From the NCBI GenBank assembly GCA_029962745.1, contig CM057160.1, positions 2,738,738-2,802,737 on the forward strand: 64,000 nucleotides of DNA, in the 5' to 3' direction. The position numbers and the translations under genes were made by a program. Numbering within the stretch: position 1 is the first letter of the stretch; each line of letters begins with the position of its first letter. The notes below the pieces were generated by a model that saw only the letters and a program-made list of their open reading frames with translations, was not told where the DNA came from and did no database searches. Shown one piece after another: positions 10,274 through 20,600 of this stretch. The stretch comes from Echinometra lucunter. Taxonomy: Eukaryota > Echinodermata > Echinoidea > Camarodonta > Echinometridae.

Positions 10274-13200
10274 ATGGCCTTTGCACAAGTGGTAATAGGT
10301 CCCCCAGGATCAGGCAAGACAACTTACTGCAATGGCATGAAAGAGTTCCTCTCACAGACCGGACGCAAGGTGACCATCGTAAACCTAGACCCAGCCAATG
10401 ACATCTTACCCTACGATGCTGGAGTAGACATCTCTGACCTGGTCACTCTCTCTGACGTCATGGAGAGGCTACGTCTAGGACCAAACGGAGGTCTGGTCTA
10501 TTGTATGGAGTACTTAGAGAAGAACTTGGATTGGTTGAAAGGCCAGTTGGATCAATTCAAGGACCATTATTTTCTCTTTGACTGCCCTGGTCAGGTCGAA
10601 CTGTACACACATCATAACTCAGTGAGAAACATCGTCACCCAACTGCAGAAATGGAACTTTAAGGTGCAAATAAAATTCTCATTGTACATTACAGGAAAAA
10701 AAATACATGGGGGCTTGGGGCGAATTCGCCCCCGAAATGCCAAAAAGAGCTCTGGAAAACTAAAAAAAGAGCTCCTGAAATTCTCATAGGGTTCAATGTT
10801 AACTGTAATACAATGTAGAAAATTTGGGCTGGTGGGCTCAAAAAGTAGCCCCGGAAAAAAATGAATTATTTTTTTCCCTGGTACACTAGGGAATCAGAAT
10901 TAATGTTAATATAGTTGACCAGTGACTATCGGTGTATTAGAATAGTTATATTTTTTTTACATCCTTATAGACAAATCATCAAAGAGTTTGTGAAAAGTCT
11001 TCTGGGGGGTTCGTATTTATTCTACATGTAGATCCAAATATAAGCTTCAAATTTTACTTCTGAAAATAGAATGATTGGTATTTTGAATAAGTGAATACGA
11101 AAAAATACTTCAAAAGTAATAAAGAAGACAATTTAGAGAGACATGCAATTACCTAGAAAGTCTGGCTGTAATGCTGCCAATACTATCTAAATGTATTCCC
11201 TGTAGGCAGGAACTTTTTCGTTTATGAGGGGGATTTTCTAGAAAAATTGTTCTTTTTGTTTCCTTGCAGGGGTTGGAGCTGTACAAACCTTAATGGTTCT
11301 CAGCTCTCACCTGGGGTATAATTATGTTAGTTCTTTCTCTCATGTCCCCCTTATTAACATGGTATTCTTTCTCTCCCAGTTAGTGTCTGTCCATCTGGTA
11401 GATGCCCACTACTGCAGCGATCCTGCCAAGTTCATCAGTGTCCTCCTGACCTCACTCTCCACCATGCTACAGATGGAACTACCCCACGTCAACCTCCTAT
11501 CAAAAATAGATCTTGTTGAACAGTATGGGAAATTGGGTAAGATCCCTTGCTTTCCAGAACAATAATTTTGTTCCATTCTCTTGAGTCATCATTGAATTCC
11601 TTCCGAATTATCTCTGTTTATGCTTTAAAGCTCATGTTAAGTCCTTGTATTAAAAAAACTCCTAGAAAATCTTTTCCAAATTTTTTTTCTTTGCTTTTAA
11701 CCCGCTGCCCCCCCCCCCCAAAAAAAAGAATATATAAATGAATAAATAAATAGAATAAATAATGAATAAATAAATGAAAATAAAATTTTTAAAAACTTTA
11801 AAAGATATTAATAGATAAATAAATAAAAATTGCAGTTTTTTTCTACATTCTTGTCTGCAAAGGACTTTGCTTTTATGATATACTATGAACAGAATATCAT
11901 AAAAATGCAGTGGTACCAGTATTTGTAGATTAGCTAGAGCCAGGTAATGTTTGAGTGTCTTGAGCACCATGTGTCGGATATACCTCTAGTCGAGTATTTG
12001 ATGATAATGTTTTGATTATTATTGTACCGTGTTACATCATTCATTTTCAGCCTTCAATCTGGACTACTATACAGAGGTCCTAGACCTGGGCTATCTCCTC
12101 TCTCATCTGGAAGCAGACCCATTTCTGAAGAAGTTTAAGAAACTTAATGAGGCCCTCATTGGTCTAGTGGAAGACTATAGTCTCGTTTCCTTCATCCCTC
12201 TCAACATTCAAGTGAGAATCCTCTTTGTTTATTTTCTCCATCTTTGCTCTCTGCAACAACATATTTTTGCACATATTCATATTAGTCACTTTGATATTCT
12301 TGCAAATGTACAGAGGGGCCCTGATAATTATATGTTGCATTGTTCATCAGACTAAATTTAACATAGCTACTCATTAACCAGTTTTATAGGCAAAGTAAGC
12401 TAGGGCTTATCACTAACGCGACCTCCTGCACAGAAAAATTAGCCAATGTGTTGATAATTTCTCTACAGACCCCTTAATATGAAAAAAGGTTATTATGAAG
12501 TCTTACCTAAATCTTGTTACTTTGATTCTTGCACTTATCTTAACATAGTTTTTTCATCCATCCTTTCCAAGTATTATGTTTGAAGTTTCTGCCAACACCA
12601 CAATATTTAGTTCATATAACACTTCTATCTCTAACAACCTTTCATTCAGTGATTGCAGTGTTGTTTAGCATAGGATTAAATGTGAATTTACCAGAATACA
12701 GACTTGTTCACACTTGCTGTGGTTGATTGCAAAATAACAGCTGCAATATTTTTTTATCGGCGCACACTATACGATAAGTCTGCGATTTGATTTTGGAAAA
12801 ATTTGTAATAGCATTTGATATGAACATTCCAACCTATAAAATCTTAACGATCAAAGTTCTGAATAGTGGTATGAATACTGAAATAGAAATTCCAGGCTAT
12901 TGCGAGCCTCCCCGTAGGAATAAAAGCGAATTCAATTCCAAATTGTAGTGACGTCATAGCAATCTTGTGATTGGCTACGATTTGAAGCCGATTTGGCCTT
13001 TACTCTGACCACAAGGGCTTGCAGTTAGGCAGATTTTTTATTTCAGTATTCCTAGCATTATTCTGAACTTCAAATAAGATAATTTTACTTGTCTAAACTT
13101 CCATATTTAATGCAAAATGCCATTTGTTCAAAAATCGGGTTGCAGTCGGATCATATAGTGTGCGGCAGGCTTAAGAAACCTCTAGGTAAATGGTGCTTTA

Positions 13201-13955
13201 TTGTGGCATATGACATGTGAACAAGCCTTATGTTTTCTTTTTCATGTACCTCCTTTCTTGAGCAGGACAAAGACAGTGTATTGAATACTATGAAGACGAT
13301 AGACAAAGCCAATGGTTATGTCTTTGGTGATCTTGAGGAGAGGAATCTCAAGGCCTTGATGTCGTGTGCAGTGGGTGCGGACTTTGAATTCTTCAAGTAT
13401 CCTTTTCATATGGTGCTTCAGCATATCATTGTTGTTACGAACTGATGAATCCGTGCATGCACATACAGTTTGCCGTTTAGAAAGTTTTTTTTTTTAATAA
13501 TTGAATTGTGTTTGAGTGGCAAGTGCTTCCTTATTCTGTATTAATGTACATGGTAATAAAATAGACTTCTAACACTTCCTATTTTCCCTGGGTTCTCACT
13601 GCTAGTTGTACTAACTTATCCTTCTTCTTCCCTGCGCTTGGGATCCCTCGGTTGGTTAAATATTTCTTCAGTTGGTCAACTCTCACTTGCGGCGTCTGTT
13701 ATTTTGGAAATAGTTGTCAACCCCCGAGTGAGAGAATAGGCCTCTCATGGTACAGACGTTGGTGGCGCATGCATTGTGAAATGCGAGAATTATTATCTCA
13801 TGATAATATTTGGTTTATTCTTTGTATGAACTATGCAATGTTTCCTTAACATGCCTGACAACTTCAGAACGGCAAGTGTTCAAGAGAAATATATGCAAAA
13901 GGACTCCAAACCCCAGGATGAAGCTACTGCTGGGCATGAAGATATGGATACGTGA
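10274..13955 (+). CDS. GPN2: GPN-loop GTPase 2
   Basis: Five exons: 10274-10663, 11380-11536, 12051-12211, 13266-13396, 13868-13955. They join in frame to 308 aa, against about 310 for vertebrate GPN2. Visible motifs are the P-loop GPPGSGKTT (residues 9-17), NLDPAN (37-42), the family-defining GPN triplet in LRLGPNGG (69-71), DCPGQ (103-107) and the G4-like SKID (171-174). The C-terminal VQEKY matches the family. GPN proteins are cytosolic GTPases required for RNA polymerase assembly and nuclear import. The start has a strong context (AAAGATGG). An upstream ATG at 10258 opens an overlapping out-of-frame uORF in a weak context. Intron 1 keeps the frame open past the GTGCAA donor, giving a spurious extension. 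The last residues, AGHEDMDT, and the stop are encoded by the first unit of a 49-bp tandem repeat. Confidence 0.96.
11738..11835. repeat. AT-rich AAAT/AATA microsatellite
   Basis: Irregular AATA/AAATA repeats in GPN2 intron 2, just after a short poly(C)-poly(A) stretch (11708-11727). Confidence 0.7.
12757..13170. mobile_element. MITE-like element in GPN2 intron 3
   Basis: GGCGCACACTATACGATAAG near the left end pairs with CCGCACACTATATGATCCGA read inverted from 13170. TTTGATTTTGG and CCGATTTTTGA extend the similarity. An outer inverted pair (CTTGTTCACA at 12704, TGTGAACAAG near 13215) may mark the true ends. No ORF. Confidence 0.5.
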
Positions 13956-14077
13956 CCAAGAGATTCTTCTTTCAGCTGCTGGGCATGAAGATTTGGATAC
14001 GTGACCAAGAGATTCTTCTTTCAATTGCTGGGCATGAAGATATGGATACGTGACCTAGAGATTCTTCTTTCAACATA
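13931..14077 (+). repeat. 49-bp tandem repeat, three copies, over the GPN2 stop codon
   Basis: Units begin at 13931, 13980 and 14029 (TGGGCATGAAGATATGGATA...), with one or two differences per unit. Unit 1 encodes the GPN2 C-terminus and stop (TGA 13953-13955). The later units are 3' UTR and also carry the in-frame TGA. Confidence 0.9.
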
Positions 14078-15850
14078 CAAGCCATAGAAGAAGAGCACTG
14101 CTTAAAAATGAGCTAAAAAGCACCTTTTGACAAATGAAGGCAAATAGCAAGAAAGCAAACAGCAGGAAATCAGAGAGATATCTCCGTAAGAGTAGTGTAA
14201 ATCAGACTTGGATACATGACCAAAAATGAGAATCGTACATCCGGATATGGTGTAGAATAAGACACTCAGCTTGACTGGTGAAAGCATATAGCAAGTTTTG
14301 AAGGAAGAGATATGCAGGCACCCTCTAAACGACACGTGGAGCCACGTTTTTATATTATGATGGGAATCACACCACAGTGAGTGCATGGAGTTGTCGCTGG
14401 TGTCAAAGAGAAATCTTCTGGAGGACTCCCACCATGTGAACAAATAAAGAATTGGTGACTAGCAGTCATGACATAGAAATAATGAATTTCAGACAAAATG
14501 AGGATCAAAATGGAAATAGATTTGCAGCTTAACTTGCGAAAGCAGGTTGCGGACATCCAAGAGGAATCTGCCAAAGACTCTAAGAACCTTTGTAAGTGCT
14601 CTATTTATTATAGAGTATTTATTTGCAATTGAGATGGTGAATAATATTCAGTTTGTATGGTATTAATTACAGATTGGTTCAAGTAACATTGCAGGATATA
14701 GTTCATGTAAGAGTTCTGGTAAAGACACTGAGAAATAATTTGTGAGCATTTTCATTCTTTTTATATCAGTTTGGAAGAAATATACATCTGTTAATAAATT
14801 GACTCTTGCTCAAGCACTGCACACAGAAATGTGTATTGCAGGACATCACACAATTGTGGCATGAGAGTTTGGTTCAGACTTTTTCAGCTTTTTCTCATCA
14901 TATATTTATTTTGAATGTTACAGCATTAGCAGAGCAATCTTTTTGAATAAAAATCTCTCTCATGATGCTCTTCCAAACTGACATAATGTAAAAGGTTTGG
15001 GATTCAAACCCCAGCACAGCACCTGTGTCCTTTAGCAAGATGTAACAGTCTGATCTAGCTTATCCGGCCTTCATTTATTCAGACTCCACTATTAACTGGC
15101 TGTGTCTCCCAGCCAGCTTCCCTCCTCTATTCTTCCTCCAATTCACCTAAAAGCCTGGGAGACGGAAACATTGTGGGCAATTTTCAGTTTTATTTTATTT
15201 TATTTTCATCTTGTACAAACAGATATTATTGATCATTTACAATCATCCACAACACCAAGGAAATAGACATTATACAGCAAATAAACAGCTCTACCCTATA
15301 AATTATCATAGAAAAGGTGTCCCACTACATTACTCTCATATCAGGCCATTAGGATGGATGCCGGTCCCGATGCGGCCGGATAAGCGAGGTCAGACTGTAG
15401 TCTACATTTGCCACACTTCAGAAGAGATGTAGTGAATAGGTATTGGTAGGAATGCATTCCTTGAAGATCTAATGCCTTCATTAGGGCAGCTAAACCAAGC
15501 TAGGGTAATCATCCAAAGCTTATTGGAAATGTTTGTTGTATCATGAATCTTAGTACATGTTTAGTATGATCTCTTAAGTACTAAACAAAATGTTGTTCTT
15601 GCATAGTAAGTTATAAATTTTTTAAAATTAAATTTATAAAGAGAACTACTACCCAATTAGTTGTATCATTTGTTATAGTTTTATATAATTATACTATGTG
15701 TATCGAAATGAAGATAATCAAAATCTAGGGGGGGGGGTGTCATCATTCTGGGGTTATGTACTTTTACAATTATTAAGCTTAGAAGTAAAGAGAAACTCCT
15801 CCCTTTTCCACTATCAAATTTATTATCACTGATATTTGCTGAGTAGCATA
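14078..15850. other. GPN2 3' flank and intergenic region
   Basis: No coding exon recognised. Candidate polyadenylation signals AATAAA lie at 14443-14448 and 14946-14951. On the minus strand a box-B-like GGGTTTGAATCCC (about 14999-15011) next to GCTAAAGGACACAGG suggests a worn tRNA-derived SINE around 14990-15150, at low confidence. Confidence 0.4.
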
Positions 15851-15854
15851 TATA

Positions 15855-16029
15855 CAGTGGAAACTCGGTATAAAGAGATCTGATATAACAATATTCCTGA
15901 TATAACAAGTTAATATTCTGGTCCCAGCTCTTTATATTATATTGTTTTTTAACCCTACTATAACAAGAGTCCTGCTATAACAAGGTAATTTGATGGTCCC
16001 AAGGACCTCGTTATACTGAGTGTCCACTG
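15855..16029. mobile_element. pogo/Tigger-like MITE
   Basis: A 175-bp element flanked by TA. Ends are CAGTGGAAACTCGGTATAAA at the left and CAGTGGACACTCAGTATAAC read inverted from the right. Internal TATAACAAG repeats. CAGT ends and TA duplication are typical of pogo-type Tc1/mariner relatives. Confidence 0.75.
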
Positions 16030-16120
16030 TATCAAGTATTATGTCCAGCAGTGTCATTACCTACCAGGGTCAGGCCCATCTCTTCCCCGTCCCCAGGTCC
16101 CTGCTCTAGCGAATGGCAAA

Positions 16121-16214
16121 GTAAGATAGAGAGAGAGACAGAGAGAGAGAGAGAACAAGAGAGAGAGAATGAGAGAGAGCTAGAGAGAGGGGGCAGAGAG
16201 AGAGAGAGAGAGAG
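16121..16214. repeat. GA-rich microsatellite
   Basis: Nearly pure (GA)n with short interruptions (CAGAGA, GGGGGC). Intergenic, between GPN2 and UTP11. Confidence 0.9.
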
Positions 16215-16815
16215 GAATGGAAAAGGGAAACACAAAGATATGATAAATGTACACCTCCCCCCATTCTAAAAACAAATGTGAATTGCACAAAATTAAAATC
16301 CTATCATTGATGCTTGTGCAAAATCTTAATCTTCTAGCAAATGCAGCCAGCCTTGCACAGGTGTATTAACCAGTGACTTGTCCTAATTAATTATATGTCG
16401 TGAGTACATCTTTTTAACATTGTTGGTTTTTAGGATCACCACGACTGAAAGATTCTTTCGATAAGTTGGTAAGCCCGATGAGCCCCTTGGACACGGTAGC
16501 TTTACTTCCCCTCCCCTCTGACATGTTATGACTCTCTGAATTCAATTGAATTCAAGTTTTATAACATGCAGGATCATTCTCAATTTGACATTACATTTTA
16601 ATACTTTAATGTATTACTTTCAGCAAGAGGAAGGAAACAGAAACAAACGAAAACACAGTAACATGAGATCTCATTCTACAACAAGCTAGCCATTGCCTTG
16701 GGTGGGGGAAGGAGATCGATCCAGAGAAATAACAGAATGATTAAAAAAAAAAGGAATTGTATACCGCTGTGTTTCATTGCCTTGGCAGCGGCAGAGGGAA
16801 ATTTGCTTTTAGTAC

Positions 16816-17085
16816 ATGGGCGTACGCAGCCGGTGGGCCGGGGGCAATTGCCCCCCCCCCCCAAAAAAAATTTTGAAAACACATTTTTTTACTGAAAATT
16901 TTCATAAAATCCACCAAAAACTGCACCAAATCCTTCAATTTCACTTTAAAAATGCAAAAGTGCCCTAGTTACCAGCTTGGTCTCTTCGCTCCCTCCCTTT
17001 CGAGTTTTTTGAAAATTTTTACACGTGCCTTGCCCCCCCCCCCCCCCCCCCCCCCGGAAAAAAATTTCTGTGTACAGCCAGCCTG
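16816..17085. mobile_element. GGGCGTACGCAG-type C-rich MITE
   Basis: Begins CATGGGCGTACGCAGCCGG, then GGGGGCAATTGCCCCC and a C-run, and carries a second 23-C run (17033-17055) before GTGTACAGCC. Its architecture resembles the GGCGTAGCC repeats. No ORF. Confidence 0.45.
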
Positions 17086-17372
17086 TTCTAGTATACGATA
17101 GCTACCCGGTCATTTTTAAAAAGGGTCAACGTTTTTTAGGGGGCTCACACCAACCCTAACCCTAACCCATAGCCCTAACTATAAGAATTTGTAGATACAT
17201 TTATCTTCCCATTTTAAGTCCCCCATATATTTTTCATTTTTCATTTTGGGATATATTTCTTTTTCAATTTTTGGGTGGCTGTTAATTGCCTGGCAACGTA
17301 CCGAAAGGTCTAGAGTTGTTTTTTCATTTCTAGAAATAAATATAAAAGATAAAAGGGAACATTGCCTCCTCC

Positions 17373-17375
<3 letters not shown>

Positions 17376-17417
<42 letters not shown>
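17376..17417. repeat. 42-nt poly(C) tract upstream of UTP11
   Basis: Uninterrupted C-run ending 189 bp before the UTP11 ATG. It has G-quadruplex potential on the minus strand (i-motif on the plus strand). Its true length is likely uncertain in the assembly. Confidence 0.85.
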
Positions 17418-17419
<2 letters not shown>

Positions 17420-17606
17420 AATAATCGATCTTTGATAAATAAATATTGGATCCGGCGCGCGGTAAAGATCAAAGATCTGATCTTCACTGCAACATGCACG
17501 TGTACGTGTATTGTTCCTGACTAGTATTTCAAGCAAGATCGACCGGCGCAGCTTGACAAAAGTACAAGTTTCTCTGAAGATTTTGTAATCTCATAGTCAT
17601 ATAAAT

Positions 17607-20600
17607 ATGTCATCATTTAAGAAAGCCCAAAAGGCGGCGCAGAAAAGTCACCGTGAAAGATCTCAGGTGAGTGAGGAATTTTGGTAATGTTGCATAGTTC
17701 AGTCCCATTTGTATACTTTCGTGTATGTGGCATGGATACGAAAGTGCATTACTTAGCGCCGACAGTTTATTTTGCAGAAGCTAAGTTTCTCATAATAATC
17801 ATGCATGCTGTCGTTAAATGATGGACCTTAGTTTGATTTCCCTAATTCTTAAGCATTTTCTATGAAGTACAAGTACGGTAGGTTAGACTCATGATGATTC
17901 TGTTAGTGCATAGTGTTAGATTTGAGAAAAATTCAAATTTTAATTTTTTATTGCATTGTCGTTCATAGACATAACGAAGATTATGAAACCACTTGAGTTA
18001 GTTAACCATACGTTTCATGTTAATCAATGAAAATAGTTTTTGTTTACTTCCGCATTAATAGAGACATTTAGTGGCAAGAGTTCCATATGTAGATCTACCC
18101 CCCGCTAAAATTGAAAAAAAATATATAAGGATATGACTTGGAATGATACTAGTACTACTAGGTCTAGATCTAATCATAACATCAAATACTGAACATGGAA
18201 AAATGCTTTCAATTAAGGAATATGGGTTAATTCCGTCAGAATTAAGAGCTTACCCGTAAACTGTGCATTTCACATAGACATCGATTTATTTAGTCAGAAA
18301 AATAAGAGCAATGCATCCTGGGAGTGAGACTAATCGCGACTTCCGTCTTATAATCATTATGAGACCCTTCACTTTCAACGATCTCTCACTAGCTCGATAG
18401 CTAAGGCGTCGGTCTTGAGAGATAGATGTCCCGGGTTCGAGTCACATCGGCAGGCAAGGTAAGTCAAGAAAAAGCAAATAGCTGAGAAGAAAACAGTGGA
18501 AAATACGGTGTCTCTGAACTTCATTTTTTTTTTTTTTAGCGGGGGGTACATATGGAACTCTTTCCCATTTAGTTCTTAATTTCTTATACTTGACCAGGTA
18601 TGTTTCTTCTTTTTAAATACATGTAGCCATCTAGTCGGGCCAGGTTTGGGCTTTTGGAAAAGAAGAAAGATTACCAACTCCGAGCAAGGTATTGTTTCTT
18701 TCAGTTTTTCATTTGATTGCATTCAGTTGCTTGTTGTAGACCTGCCTCTGAACACAGAGGTAGATCTACCAATTCTCTCTTCCTCACTTCCCCTACTGGT
18801 TGTATGTCATGTATGTTGTCAAGCAATGCTGTTTTAACAGTACTTAGGGATGCACAGCCACTTATTCGGGAGGCTCTTTCCCATTTCAAAGGCTTCAGTC
18901 AAGATTGTCGATAGCCTATTTTGGAGATAATCTCCCATTTCAGATACCAGTTCTCTCTGTTTGCAAATGCATTTGCTTTAATGCCTTTGAATATCATTGA
19001 TATTTGCCAAAAGAAGCCATGATTTTCCTTCATGGTTTGTGATATTTCATTGCTTAGAAGTCTGGATGAAATTCAGATCAGTTATCAAAATCAAGCTTTG
19101 CATTCAGTACATGTGGGTAGCTTTTAGGACCTCTTCATTTTATCAAAATTTGAAATTGGCATTTATATTGATTTCTAAAGGAGTGTTAATGACTTTTGTT
19201 GTTTCTAGTCTTTTTAACCTTTAACTTCAAAACATGGAGAACCAAAATACATGTACAGTACCTGATAGAAATTTGCTCAAGCCAATGAATTCAGTGACAA
19301 AATACACAACTTTTAGTCCCCACATCATACAAAAAAGCAAATACAACAGGGAAAAAATTAATTATCTTTTTTTCCGGGGCTCACTCTCTGTTGCATATAG
19401 TAGAAAGACCACCTTTTCTTTTCCCTGAACAATATCTCTAATGGAAATTTGTACATGTACATGAGGAACTTACATCTATGTCAACAGGCGATGTTCCTAC
19501 ATTGTATGAGGGCCCCTTTTCTTGTCTCCTTGGAGGAGTCATTTAGTGCAGGTTCCTCAAGATTTACATGCATCCAACTTATCTTCATTTATCTAGGGAT
19601 TACCACAAGAAGCAGGATGCCCTGAAGTTATTACGTCAGAAGGCACAGAATAGGAATCCTGATGAGTTTTATTACAAGATGATAAACACAAGAATGGTTG
19701 TAAGTATTGCTGTTAAAAACAAGGCTTCAAATTTACATTTTATGTGTGTTTATGATAAAATAGTTAGGGTCTGTGTACACTAGGCTTCTGTAGCCCATAT
19801 TTCCCCCCTCTCTTAACCCATTCGTGACAGGAATTATTTAAAGCCTAATTTGATCAGCTTTTATTCTTCAAATTGGCAATACCAACATTTTTATTTTATT
19901 GCTACATTTTTCTTATAAAATGTCATGTATCTGAAATGAATATAAATTGACAGAAATTATGATGAGAAGTCAAAAAGTTGCCAATTTGCAGTAGAAAACG
20001 GTGATTTTAAACTTTCTATCACATTGCAAATTTAAGGATTTTAATGCTTATTTTCCTTTAAAAAAATTTCAGCATCAAACAACGAATACTGACGCAACCA
20101 AAATGGGCACAGTTTGTGTAGAATTTGTTGCTCTTTCTCGTCATGTATTTGGTATAATTTTTAGGGCTCTGCATCAAAAGTTATCAGGTCAAACCACAAA
20201 ATGTGGACCTCTGTCACGAATGGGTAAAGAGGATCTTAAGTCAAAATTTTTGGAGTCCTGTTTGTGTTATGCCCTGGCATGGATTCCTCATGTTCTCTAA
20301 TTTGGCTTGGAATTCAATGCCACCAAAATCATTTAGTTTAAATTTTTTAACACTGTTCCTTCACTAAAAGAGGACAAAAAATTATATCTATATTAGCACA
20401 GAAATTAACAAGAACTTATATGTAGTTTCTGTGTGCACCCAATTTGATTTGCAACTCTAACCATATCCCTATATCTATGAGGAAATAAAACCCAGAGCAA
20501 TTTTGGGATTCCAGTAGTTTTTAGACTCCATGTACAAATCTGTTCTTATAATTTCTTGATGTTCGTTTCCTGTGTTATAGGATGGAGTGCATACAAGACT

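Noticed and set aside
10664..10789. Extension of the GPN2 frame beyond residue 130
   Set aside because: The family continues with LVSVHLVD from the next exon. The extension is intron read-through after an AAG|GTGCAA donor.
15681..15908. 75-codon minus-strand ORF
   Set aside because: Overlaps a pogo-like MITE and AT-rich sequence; no family resemblance or splice context.
17151..17180. CCCTAACCCTAACCC, telomere-like
   Set aside because: Only two to three imperfect units beside other GGGTTAG-type words; too short to be telomeric.
18385..18450. Functional tRNA gene
   Set aside because: Acceptor and anticodon stems do not pair properly; only the promoter-like boxes are well kept.
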